Source of the DNA: Azophilus sp965215035
GTDB taxonomy: Bacteria; Pseudomonadota; Gammaproteobacteria; Pseudomonadales; Azotimanducaceae
Length of the DNA: 64,000 bases
Assembly (NCBI GenBank): GCA_965215035.1
Contig: OZ244040.1
Coordinates: forward strand, 744,001-808,000
Direction of reading: 5' to 3'
Part shown: piece after piece, positions 17,064-25,066 of the stretch
How the letters are laid out: each line of letters starts with the position of its first letter
Numbering within the stretch: position 1 is the first letter of the stretch
Translations under genes and position numbers: made by a program
Notes under the pieces: model-generated
Told to the model about the DNA's origin: nothing
Databases searched by the model: none
Seen by the model: the letters and a program-made list of their open reading frames with translations, nothing else

Positions 17064-18506
17064 ATGGGTGCCATGAAGGGCTTGAGACTCGGCGCAATCT
17101 CCGCGCTCGTCCTGTCCGCCACCGTGCACGCGGATGTCAGCGACGACCTCCCGGTGGTGGGCGATGCGTCCTCCCGCCTGATTTCGCCGCAGATGGAGCG
17201 GCAGCTCGGCGAGGACTTTCTGAAACAGGTGCACGCGGCGCTGCCGACGGTCGAGGACCCGGTGCTCAAGTACTACGTGCAACGCCAGCTTGCCAGTATC
17301 GTTCAGTACAGCGAGCTGCGCGAACCGGTGCTTGGCACCGTGTTGATCGACAGCAGGGAAATCAACGCCTTCGCCGCCCCCGGCGGCATCGTCGGCATCA
17401 ACCTGGGCCTTATGCTGCACGCTCGGGACGTTCACGAATACTCCAGCGTGGTGGCCCACGAGCTGGCCCACCTGAGCCAGCGGCACTTCGCCCGGGGTAT
17501 CGAAGAGCAGCGCGCTCAGACGCTGCCGATGCTCGCGGGCATGATCGCGGCGATCATGATCGGCGCCATGGGCGGCGGCGATGCCGGCATAGCCGCGGTA
17601 TCCGGCGTGCAGGCGGCATCCCAGGCCAACCAGCTTCGTTACAGCCGTGGCCGCGAACAGGAGGCCGACCGGATTGGGCTGAACACCCTGGTGCGGGCCG
17701 GCCTCGATCCCTGGGGCATGAGCCGGATGTTCGACCGCATGGACCGCGCCTATCGCTTCACGCGCAGGCCCCCCGAATTCCTGCTGACCCACCCCCTGAC
17801 CGAAAACCGCATCGCCGATGCCAAGTCCCAGGCGATGGAGTATCCCCAGCGGCAGTATCCATCGTCGCTCGACTACCAGTTCATGCGCGCCAGGGCGCGC
17901 GTACGCTACGCCGAATCGCCCCAGGCCGCCGTATACAGTTTTGAAGAGGAAGTGGAGGCGCAACCGGAAAGCGCCGCCGCCCGCTACGGCCTGGCCATGG
18001 CGCTGGCCGGCACCGAACAATACGACGAAGCCATCCCGCTCATCGACCAAATCCACACCACGAACCCACACAACATCCTGTTCAGCGCCAGCCTAGCGGA
18101 ATTGCTGACCAAGGCCGGCCGGCTCGACCAGGCCATTGCCCTGCTCGAACGCGAACTCGCCATCAATCCGCAGAACGCTCCCCTGTCCGTGCTCTACGCG
18201 GATGCGTTGGTAGCCAACCGGCAATACGTGGCCGCCGAAGCGGTGCTACAGCAACAGAGCTTCGTCAACAAGGCCGATGTGGATGTTTGGTACGATCTGG
18301 CCGAGGTGTCTGGCCTAGCCGGCAACATCATCGGCGTGCACCTCGCCCGGGCGGAATTCTTCCAACTGCACGGGGCCTACCAGCGGACCATTCAGCATCT
18401 TCAGTACGCCCGCCGCCTGGCAGGCCACGGCAACGAGCCGCTCCTGGCGCGCCTCGATCAGCGCATCAACGACATCAGAAACAAGCTGCGGGAACAGCGC
18501 TCATAG
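17064..18506 (+). CDS. bepA: M48 metalloprotease/chaperone with TPRs, BepA-like
   Basis: 480 residues from ATG 17064, chosen because AGGAG lies 4-5 nt upstream. A signal peptide (about 1-23) is followed by an M48 peptidase domain with HELAH (132-136) and the third zinc ligand in REQEADRIGL. A TPR half follows (about 250-480). BepA (YfgC) degrades or helps mature LptD and Bam substrates in the periplasm. The motif GGIVGINLGLML matches the family. The gene stands alone on the plus strand between divergent and convergent neighbours. Confidence 0.93.
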   Translation: MGAMKGLRLGAISALVLSATVHADVSDDLPVVGDASSRLISPQMERQLGEDFLKQVHAALPTVEDPVLKYYVQRQLASIVQYSELREPVLGTVLIDSREINAFAAPGGIVGINLGLMLHARDVHEYSSVVAHELAHLSQRHFARGIEEQRAQTLPMLAGMIAAIMIGAMGGGDAGIAAVSGVQAASQANQLRYSRGREQEADRIGLNTLVRAGLDPWGMSRMFDRMDRAYRFTRRPPEFLLTHPLTENRIADAKSQAMEYPQRQYPSSLDYQFMRARARVRYAESPQAAVYSFEEEVEAQPESAAARYGLAMALAGTEQYDEAIPLIDQIHTTNPHNILFSASLAELLTKAGRLDQAIALLERELAINPQNAPLSVLYADALVANRQYVAAEAVLQQQSFVNKADVDVWYDLAEVSGLAGNIIGVHLARAEFFQLHGAYQRTIQHLQYARRLAGHGNEPLLARLDQRINDIRNKLREQRS

Positions 18507-18609
18507 GCACCGGATAGCAGCGGCAAAACCCATCGCCCGACAGCGGCCCGGTTGCATCGCGGATTCCCCGGCAAGGCACCCGCAGCCCGCAATTGCAGCA
18601 AGGGTTCCG

Positions 18610-18735
18610 ATGCAGCCACCGGTCAAATCGAACGCCGCGATCGCCGAGGAAATCGATTACCTTGTCGAGGCAGACAACCTGCGGGCCCTGTTGCAGAAAA
18701 CCGCTTACAAGACCGGGGAGTGCGACAACCTTGGA
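18610..18735 (+). pseudogene. N-terminal fragment of an HD-superfamily hydrolase
   Basis: The ORF begins MQPPVKSNAAIAEEIDYL and continues VEADNLRALLQKTAYKTG. This is very like the N-terminus of COG1896 HD hydrolases (pattern: I-x-FLVEADKLKxxLRRTxLxxG). The expected SRRENSAEHSWHLA metal-binding part does not follow; the frame goes into unrelated sequence after about residue 42. I read it as a truncated remnant. The motif recognition is by eye, so moderate confidence only. Confidence 0.45.
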
Positions 18736-18881
18736 CGGTTTTTCGTTCGACAGCCCGTTGTTTGCCGGTATTCGCCGGGATGGGTGGGCCGATTCGATTT
18801 GATTCCCCCGGGAGCTTGCCAGCTCGACCGCTATCCTGCCTAACAGACAAGCTAGAACATAAAATTCACATATTTCAAATG

Positions 18882-18934
18882 AGTTAATTGAAAAATCAAA
18901 AAACTCCGACCGGCCCGTCGATGCAGTGCCGGAT
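18882..18934 (-). terminator. Terminator-like hairpin downstream of nadA
   Basis: On the minus strand a CCGGC ... GCCGG stem is followed by TCGGAG and a run of six T, then more T-rich sequence. A second stem (AGCCC ... GGGCT) lies just after the nadA stop. Together they look like a transcription end for nadA. Confidence 0.5.
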
Positions 18935-18956
18935 TTAGCCCGCTCGCGATGGGCTT

Positions 18957-20012
18957 CTAGTGCTTGGGAAAACGCAGCATTCGTTCGAGGGGCACCATTG
19001 CGCGGCGGCCGATATCCGGGTCTACCAGGATCTCGTTCGCTGCCAGGCGACGCGGGTCGCGCAACACCCGCGCCAGCACGCGCAGTTCGTTCATCGCCAT
19101 CCACGGGCAATGGGCGCAGCTACGGCAAGTGGCGCCGGTGCCGGCGGTGGGTGCCTCGATGAAGCGTTTGTGCGGGTTCTTCGCCCGCAGTTTGTGGAAG
19201 AGGCCGCGGTCGGTGGCGACGATGAATAGCTCGTGGGGCAACTCCCTGGCGGCCTTGACGATCTGGCTCGTTGAACCCACCGCGTCGGCCAGCTCGATTA
19301 CGGCCGCAGGCGATTCGGGATGCACCAGCACGCCGGCGTCCGGGTAGATGCCCATCAGATCCTTGAGCGCCTTCGCCTTGAACTCCTCGTGCACTACGCA
19401 GGCGCCGCTCCACAGCAGCATGTCGGCGCCGGCCCGGTCCTGGATGTAGCGGCCGAGATGTTTATCCGGCGCCCAGAGAATCTTTTCGCCCCGTGCCGCG
19501 AGGAATTCGACGATGGGTAGCCCAACGCTGCTGGTAACTACCCAATCGGACAAAGCCTTCACGCGCACCGATGTGTTGGCGTAAACCACAACGGTGCGAT
19601 CGGGGTGCTCGTTACAGAACGCCTCGAACGCATCTGGGGGACAGCCAAGGTCCAGAGAGCATTCCGCCTCCAGCGTGGGCATGAATACCCGCTTCTCGGG
19701 GGACAGGATCTTGGCCGTCTCGCCCATGAAGCGAACCCCGGCGACAATCAGTGTGCCCGCCGGATGATCGCGGCCAAAACGCGCCATTTCCAAGGAGTCG
19801 GAGACGAAGCCGCCGGTTTCCTCGGCGAGATCCTGCACATCGCCGTCCACATAGTAGTGCGCCACCAGCACGGCGTCCCGCGCCGCAAGCAGCGCGGCTA
19901 TCTCGCCCTTGAGCCGCTCGCGCTCGTCCTTCTCCAATACAGCGGGTAGGTACTGTGGAATACGGTCGGGGCCCAGGCTGTAGTCCGGCAGATTCAATTG
20001 CGCACTTTGCAT
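18957..20012 (-). CDS. nadA: Quinolinate synthase A
   Basis: 351 residues. NadA condenses iminoaspartate with dihydroxyacetone phosphate to quinolinate in NAD synthesis, using a [4Fe-4S] cluster. Candidate cluster cysteines are visible at positions equivalent to the E. coli ligands: Cys118 (LEAECSLDLG), Cys205 (WSGACVVHE), and the CRSCAHCPW group (296/299/302). AHYYVDGDVQDLAEETGG and HPESP also match. nadB is not in this window. It is divergent from the GshB-like gene. Confidence 0.97.
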   Translation of the reverse strand: MQSAQLNLPDYSLGPDRIPQYLPAVLEKDERERLKGEIAALLAARDAVLVAHYYVDGDVQDLAEETGGFVSDSLEMARFGRDHPAGTLIVAGVRFMGETAKILSPEKRVFMPTLEAECSLDLGCPPDAFEAFCNEHPDRTVVVYANTSVRVKALSDWVVTSSVGLPIVEFLAARGEKILWAPDKHLGRYIQDRAGADMLLWSGACVVHEEFKAKALKDLMGIYPDAGVLVHPESPAAVIELADAVGSTSQIVKAARELPHELFIVATDRGLFHKLRAKNPHKRFIEAPTAGTGATCRSCAHCPWMAMNELRVLARVLRDPRRLAANEILVDPDIGRRAMVPLERMLRFPKH

Positions 20013-20091
20013 GTTCCCACCTAGCGCTGCCCTTCCGGTACCGGGCCAGGAATTCTAGCACGACTCTCCCGGGCGCAACCCCACCTGTACT

Positions 20092-20123
20092 GGCCTTACC
20101 ATGGCGCAAAATTTCAAACCGAG
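20092..20123 (+). repeat. 32-bp motif shared with 16740-16771
   Basis: GGCCTTxCCATG followed by 20 bp ending TTCAAAC(C/T)GAG. It aligns without gaps to 16740-16771 with about 25 of 32 bases equal. Here it lies directly in front of the GshB-like start codon. Role unknown. Confidence 0.45.
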
Positions 20124-20131
20124 CCACTGCC

Positions 20132-21040
20132 ATGCCGCGTATCCTATTTCTTGCCAGCCATTCAGCACCGGCCCGCAACGACAACCACCTGCGCCTGCCC
20201 AGGGCGTTCGCGGCGCTCGGCTGGCAAACGGTCGCCGCCGACCACGACGACCTGCGCTGGGACCATGGCCGCATTTTCGTCGGCACAGGGGATATCGGCG
20301 GCTACGACCTGGTCTGGCTGCTCGGGTTCGGGCGCCGGGAGTCGTACTATGACCGCATGCAACTGCTGCGGCGGCTCGACCAGCGCCGGTTCGTCAACGC
20401 CGTCGATGCCTACACCTATCTGCACGGCAAGCTGCCCATGGCCCCAGCTCTCGCGGAGCACCTGCCGGAAAGCTACGCCGCCGCCACCGCCGAGTTTCTA
20501 TTCGAGCGCCTCGACAACCGCACGCCCTGGGTACTCAAACCAAGCGGCGCGAGTTTCGGGCGCGATGTCTCGCTGCTTCGCAACGACGCCGAGGGCCGGC
20601 AGGCGATACAGCGGCTGATCGAGCGAGACGGCTTTGCGGTTTTGCAGCGGTACGTTCCCGCCGTTGAACAGGGCGAGGTCCGCTGCATTCTGGCCGGTGG
20701 GGAAGTCGTCGCCTGCTACAAACGCCTGCCGTCGCCGACGGATATGCGGACGAACCTGGCCACCGGCGGCAAGCCGGTGCGCCATGCCCTGAGCGGCGCC
20801 GAGCGGCTGCTTGCGGAAAAGATCGCCCGTCGGCTTGTCGGCACCGGGGTCGGCTTCGCCGCCGCCGATATCGCCTTCCCCTACCTGATAGAAATCAACA
20901 TCGCCAATCCGGGCGGCCTCGCTACCCTAGAGACATTGACCGGAGCGGACCCAGCCCCGCGGGTGGTCAAGGCAATCGCCCGCCGCGTCGGAGACGGCAA
21001 GGCCGCGGCCGTTGAAAGGCGACAAACCCCCGTCAGCTAG
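20132..21040 (+). CDS. ATP-grasp enzyme resembling glutathione synthetase
   Basis: 302 residues from ATG 20132 (MPRILFLASHSAPARNDNHL). A longer frame back to 19955 reads through the nadA promoter and is not believed. ATP-grasp features are PWVLKPSGASFGRDVSLL (ATP loop), AVLQRYVPAVEQGEVRCILAGGEVV, and the Mg-binding FAAADIAFPYLIEINIANPGG. The closing motif E-I-N-x-x-N-P-G matches GshB. It probably ligates glycine or another amine to a peptide acid. GshB proper is about 315 residues and no gshA is nearby, so a RimK-like specificity remains possible. Confidence 0.75.
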   Translation: MPRILFLASHSAPARNDNHLRLPRAFAALGWQTVAADHDDLRWDHGRIFVGTGDIGGYDLVWLLGFGRRESYYDRMQLLRRLDQRRFVNAVDAYTYLHGKLPMAPALAEHLPESYAAATAEFLFERLDNRTPWVLKPSGASFGRDVSLLRNDAEGRQAIQRLIERDGFAVLQRYVPAVEQGEVRCILAGGEVVACYKRLPSPTDMRTNLATGGKPVRHALSGAERLLAEKIARRLVGTGVGFAAADIAFPYLIEINIANPGGLATLETLTGADPAPRVVKAIARRVGDGKAAAVERRQTPVS

Positions 21041-21130
21041 GGTGCCCGTGCGAGATGATCGGTGCGTCGGGTATGGTACCCGGACGAAACGACCGGGGCG
21101 CCGGGAAGTTGCCCGGCACGGCCACCCCGG

Positions 21131-21883
21131 TCAGGGCTGCCCGCCATCGACGCGCAGCAGGGTGCCCGTGGTGAAGCTGGCGCTGGCGCTAGCTAGGTAC
21201 AGCGCCGCGCCCACCACCTCGCCCGGCTGCCCACCCCGGCGCAGCGCCATGGACGCCTCCGCGCGTTTTGTGAAGGCCGCCATGTCCCAGGCTTTGGAGA
21301 TATCCGTCAAGAAGGGCCCCGCGACAATGCAGTTCACCCGCACTTTTGGACCGTAGGCCCAGGCGAAGGAACGGGTAATGGCATTGAGGCCGGCCTTGGC
21401 CGCGCCATAGGGCTCGGAATCGGGGCTAGGGCTGAACGAGGCGGTGCTGCTGACATTGATGATCGAGCCGCCGTCACCCGCCGCCATGCGCTCGCCGACC
21501 AGCGCCGAAAGCCGGAACGGCCCCTTGAAATTGACGGCCATCACCTTATCGAAGAGTTCCTCGCTAATCGCCGTCAAGGACGGATACAGCGGTGACATGC
21601 CGGCGTTGTTAACCAGAATGTCCAGCCTGCCGAACCGATCGTAGGCGGCCTCCACCAGCGCCCCAAGCTCATCCCAGTGACCGACGTGGCAGCCATACGG
21701 CAGCGCTTCCCGCCCAAGCGCACGCACCTCCTCGGCGACCCGCTCGCAGTTGTGCGCCTTGCGGCTGGCGATGACGACATTGGCACCACGCGCCGCGAAG
21801 GCCAGAGCCATTTCCCGACCAAGGCCGCGGCTGCCTCCGGTTACGAGGGCCACCTTGCCGGTGAAGTCGAACAGTTCATCCAT
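21131..21883 (-). CDS. SDR-family oxidoreductase
   Basis: 250 residues from ATG 21883, which has GGGAGC 6 nt upstream; the frame extends upstream without support. Classical SDR: VTGGSRGLGREMALAF (TGxxxGxG cofactor loop), ILVNNAGMSPLYPS (NNAG), Ser in INVSSTASFSP, and Y-x-x-x-K in EPYGAAKAGL. Substrate unknown; gluconate 5-dehydrogenase-like and FabG-like enzymes share this layout. An alpha/beta hydrolase gene lies upstream on the same strand, 264 bp away. Confidence 0.88.
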   Translation of the reverse strand: MDELFDFTGKVALVTGGSRGLGREMALAFAARGANVVIASRKAHNCERVAEEVRALGREALPYGCHVGHWDELGALVEAAYDRFGRLDILVNNAGMSPLYPSLTAISEELFDKVMAVNFKGPFRLSALVGERMAAGDGGSIINVSSTASFSPSPDSEPYGAAKAGLNAITRSFAWAYGPKVRVNCIVAGPFLTDISKAWDMAAFTKRAEASMALRRGGQPGEVVGAALYLASASASFTTGTLLRVDGGQP

Positions 21884-22146
21884 GTTTTGCTCCCTAGATT
21901 CCGTTGGGCGATCAATCGAATCCGCGTAAGCCGCCATTGGCGCCGCACCGGGGGTCACCGCGCCGGCGGCGCAGCCAGCGGTTTTGATCGAACTACTGGG
22001 GAAGGCCTGAACAAGTACGCCATTACCTGATAGCGCCCACTCGCAAACACGCCTCGTCCGGCGTGTCGGCTCCGGCAAACGCATCCCGCAGAATCAACCG
22101 GTTACATCGCACGGTGGCCTTGAACATCCACGTAATCAGGCCTTCC

Positions 22147-22866
22147 CTAGGTGGCATGTTCCCGCAGGAATGCCAGTACCCGGGCCTTGGCGGCGTCCCG
22201 GTGTTCGGGTTCCTTCCACCGCTCGATCAGTTCCGCGTTGCGCGCCAGGGCAACCAGCTCCCGGGAGATCACCGCTGGGTGGTAGAGGTCGTTGCCGAGC
22301 AGCACCAGAAGCGGCGTGGCAACACCGCGCGCGAAGTCCCGGGACACGCTGAACAGAAAGTCGCCGCCATACATGGTTTTCCGAAACGCCTCGAGATCAT
22401 CCCGGGCGACATCGTCGCGAACCTGTTGCAGTTCTTGCGCCCAGTTGTCGAACATGGCGTGGAACGCTGGCCGGTTGTCCTGGAGGCCAATGGGCTGGAA
22501 CATCACCGCCGAGGCGACCCGGTCCGGTGCGGCCTCGATGAGGCTCATGGCGTAGGCACCGCCGATGCACATGCCGACAACGTGAAACCGGCCGATGCCC
22601 AGTTCGTCCATCAGCCCAAGCTGGTCTTCGGTGTAGACGTGCCAAGAATCGCCTGCCGCCACCGGTGCCGACGACCGGCCGGCGTTGCGCTGGTCCATGG
22701 CAATCGTGCGAAATTCCCCCGACAACTGCTCCACCGGATGCCAGGGCGCATTTCCCCACAGGCCCAACGCCGACTTCATCCCGCCCGGGGCGATCAGCAA
22801 CACCGGAAAGCCCGAACCGCTCTCCTCGTAGTAGATGCGCACATTGTCACTAACAAAATACGGCAT
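22147..22866 (-). CDS. Alpha/beta hydrolase with a Cys in the nucleophile position
   Basis: 239 residues from ATG 22866, with GGAAG upstream. The alpha/beta-hydrolase fold is plain: FPVLLIAPGGMKS (oxyanion region), AMDQRNAGRSSAP, and the nucleophile elbow VVGMCIGGAYAMSL. The elbow has Cys where most members have Ser, as in dienelactone-hydrolase-like enzymes. The candidate acid/His pair is in the C-terminal third (GNDLYHP; EHRDAAK). Substrate unknown. Confidence 0.82.
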   Translation of the reverse strand: MPYFVSDNVRIYYEESGSGFPVLLIAPGGMKSALGLWGNAPWHPVEQLSGEFRTIAMDQRNAGRSSAPVAAGDSWHVYTEDQLGLMDELGIGRFHVVGMCIGGAYAMSLIEAAPDRVASAVMFQPIGLQDNRPAFHAMFDNWAQELQQVRDDVARDDLEAFRKTMYGGDFLFSVSRDFARGVATPLLVLLGNDLYHPAVISRELVALARNAELIERWKEPEHRDAAKARVLAFLREHAT

Positions 22867-23142
22867 ATCCGTCTTCCGATCCGAAAGTAGCCAGCGTTGC
22901 AAAAACCGCAGCGAGGGTCAAACCCCTGTATTAGCTCAACCAGGGCGATCCTATAGTTGCATGGGTCGGAGAGCGCCGGGCGGACTGGGGCGATTCGACC
23001 GACAATTCGGAGGTCGGAACATGCGTCGAAGGCGTCTTGGAACCGTCCCGGGATGCCGATGCGGGGGCGACCGGATGGTTTTGGGGGCGCATTTCCACGC
23101 GGGCCGGACGGACGGGCGCCGTTTGGCGGCGGGGCGTCAGAC
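22867..23142. other. Intergenic, no gene seen
   Basis: This lies between the alpha/beta hydrolase start and the left boundary of the tandem duplication. It is GC-rich with only overlapping shadow frames. No RNA or promoter stands out. Confidence 0.4.
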
Positions 23143-23167
23143 GGCGCGGTACTCCCTGGAGACCTGG

Positions 23168-25060
23168 CTACAAGGTCCGACCCGGGGAGTCGGTGGTGGC
23201 GGCCCGCTCCGCGTCCGGTGCCCCGCCAGCGCCGAACGCGAACCCTTCGTGCCAGACCCGTCCCTCGCCGGCAATAAACTGCCCCGTGCTGATGCGTACG
23301 ATGTCGTAGCGAGGAAGCCGGACGCTCGTGAAGCATATGTCATCATCGAACATCAAGCCTTCGCCATCGAAATCAAAGTCCAGGTTGTCGAAACCATGCC
23401 GTCGGCGGGCAACGGGCAGGGCGTTCACGTCGGCCGGATGAACGTGCAGAAAGAACTTCGCCTCGGTGTCCTCCGGAGCGCAGGGGGCCTTGACATAGAT
23501 CAGCCGGTCTTCGCCGAGATACAGATCGAAGGTGGAATGGGCAACCAGGCGGCCGTGTTCAAGTAACCGTGATATCTGTGATATCCAGGCCACCTCCCTT
23601 GCCAGATACTTGCTTCGAATGGCGGCCAGATCCCGGGGTTGCATCGACGTCGGTCTGGTCCACTCTTCGGGAGGCATCCACGTCTGGAAGGTGGGCCTGC
23701 GAAGCTGCTCAAGAAGTCTGCCGATATCGGCCGAATCCCGCGGACGAGGCGACGTCGGGGTGGTCGAATGGTTGCGGCGGCCCTCGTCCTGAAAGGCTGC
23801 GTAGTATCTGTGAAGCTGCCCAAGAAGTTCGTCCATGGAACGCGCGGGAAGGTTCAATTCCCGCTCGAGAAGCCTGTGGAGGCATATGGCGGCGAGCATG
23901 TTTCCCTGTTCGTTCCAGTGGGGATCGTCGACGAACCTCCAGTCCGGTACATAGCTGTATTCGACGACCTGTTCGTTGAAGCACTCGAACAGGTTGACCC
24001 TGTCAATCTCCGGAGGAATCATCGTAGCCATCCGGTCTTCCTCCGGCCTCGGCAGGATGGCGACGACAAATCGTCCGCCCCGCTCCTGCACCCTTTGTTG
24101 CCAAGTGCGAAGCAGGGATTGAAAAACGACGACGACGTCCTTTGCGAGTTCGGACTCCGCCTCCCCGTCGACAACGTCGGCCTGGAGTGCCCTGGCATTG
24201 GCGCTCCCGACCCTCTCATCGCGTCCCGCACTGAGAAGTTCGACATCGATGCCCCCGATCGCTTCGAGAAATTTGTCGACCACGTCTTCAACTTTTCCCT
24301 TGGCCAGAATCGAGAATCGTCTCGTCCCGTCGATGGCGAGGTATGTCATGTGGAGCCTGGACAACAGCGAGACCCAAGGAGACCGCTCAATGGCGGGGTT
24401 TCGTGTCAACGCTCCGGATTCGTCGAGATGAAACAGTCCGTTTTCGTAGACATCCTTCGGATCGTTGGAACAGAACACGTAGAGCACCAGGTCGAGATCC
24501 GATGCGTGCCGGAACTCTTCGTAGTGAAGGAGCAACTGGCCGGTACCGTAGCCAGCCGTCCCAAGATTCAGAACGTTGATTCTATCCTGTGCTTCGTTGT
24601 CGCGGGAGGGAAAGGTCAATAGATGATCCAGCACTTCGGTGAACGAATACGGGCTGGGCAAATATAGGTTTTCGGTAAAGGAGTCGCCGAAAACGCCTAT
24701 GTTGACGGCGTCCGCGAGGTCGTCCTCGCTGAAGTCCCGATGCTGCCTCAGGGCCAGGTTGTTGTGGATGACGGCGTGACGCACGCCGGTGTCGAGATGC
24801 CGACCAAGCCTCGCCGAATGCGCCCGCCGCGCAAAGATGCGCCGGCGGGAGAGGTCGTATCGGGATTCGGCGGCGTGCTCGTAAACCGGATGGAAAAGGC
24901 GCAGGTACCCTTCGCCGGCGGCGAGGCACACCAGGAGGGACGCCAGTACCAGGGAGAGGTTGACGGCCGCCGTTCGGGCGAGCGCCCATGGGCCCGCAGG
25001 CATCAGCCGTGATCCTCCCGCCATCGCACTTCGCCTCTCAACCCCACGAGGTAATGACAT
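23168..25060 (-). CDS. Membrane-anchored SGNH-hydrolase-like protein, copy 1
   Basis: 630 residues. There is an N-terminal membrane anchor (about 28-47), then an SGNH/AlgX-like domain. Ser127 lies in VNIGVFGDSFTEN, block-III-like Asn/Gly in LNLGTAGYGTGQ, and the C-terminal Asp-x-His in DDPHWNEQGN (about 379-381). Such proteins are typically extracytoplasmic O-acyl-transferases or esterases acting on glycans. Residues about 400-630 are a separate unrecognised region. The start is uncertain: the first ATG is 6 nt after the FGE stop (coupling), but Met20 has GGGAGG 10 nt upstream and gives a more usual signal-anchor. It forms an operon with the FGE-like gene. The nearly identical copy 2 lies at 26105. 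Confidence 0.75.
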   Translation of the reverse strand: MSLPRGVERRSAMAGGSRLMPAGPWALARTAAVNLSLVLASLLVCLAAGEGYLRLFHPVYEHAAESRYDLSRRRIFARRAHSARLGRHLDTGVRHAVIHNNLALRQHRDFSEDDLADAVNIGVFGDSFTENLYLPSPYSFTEVLDHLLTFPSRDNEAQDRINVLNLGTAGYGTGQLLLHYEEFRHASDLDLVLYVFCSNDPKDVYENGLFHLDESGALTRNPAIERSPWVSLLSRLHMTYLAIDGTRRFSILAKGKVEDVVDKFLEAIGGIDVELLSAGRDERVGSANARALQADVVDGEAESELAKDVVVVFQSLLRTWQQRVQERGGRFVVAILPRPEEDRMATMIPPEIDRVNLFECFNEQVVEYSYVPDWRFVDDPHWNEQGNMLAAICLHRLLERELNLPARSMDELLGQLHRYYAAFQDEGRRNHSTTPTSPRPRDSADIGRLLEQLRRPTFQTWMPPEEWTRPTSMQPRDLAAIRSKYLAREVAWISQISRLLEHGRLVAHSTFDLYLGEDRLIYVKAPCAPEDTEAKFFLHVHPADVNALPVARRRHGFDNLDFDFDGEGLMFDDDICFTSVRLPRYDIVRISTGQFIAGEGRVWHEGFAFGAGGAPDAERAATTDSPGRTL

Positions 25061-25066
25061 GAAGAC

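Larger units (their letters stand above)
18507..18956. other. Intergenic with HD-hydrolase scrap and terminator
   Basis: 450 bp between the 3' ends of bepA and nadA. It contains a degenerate HD-domain fragment (18610-18735), an AT-rich patch (about 18848-18905) and a hairpin plus T-run that would end the nadA transcript. Nothing else is seen. Confidence 0.5.

Noticed and set aside
16950..18071. Minus-strand 373-codon open frame
   Set aside because: It lies wholly opposite bepA, has no domain motifs, and mirrors the codon pattern of the real gene; a high-GC shadow.
23639..24622. Plus-strand frames opposite both SGNH copies
   Set aside because: They recur in the duplicate only because the DNA is duplicated; no motifs, and the SGNH frames carry the catalytic residues.
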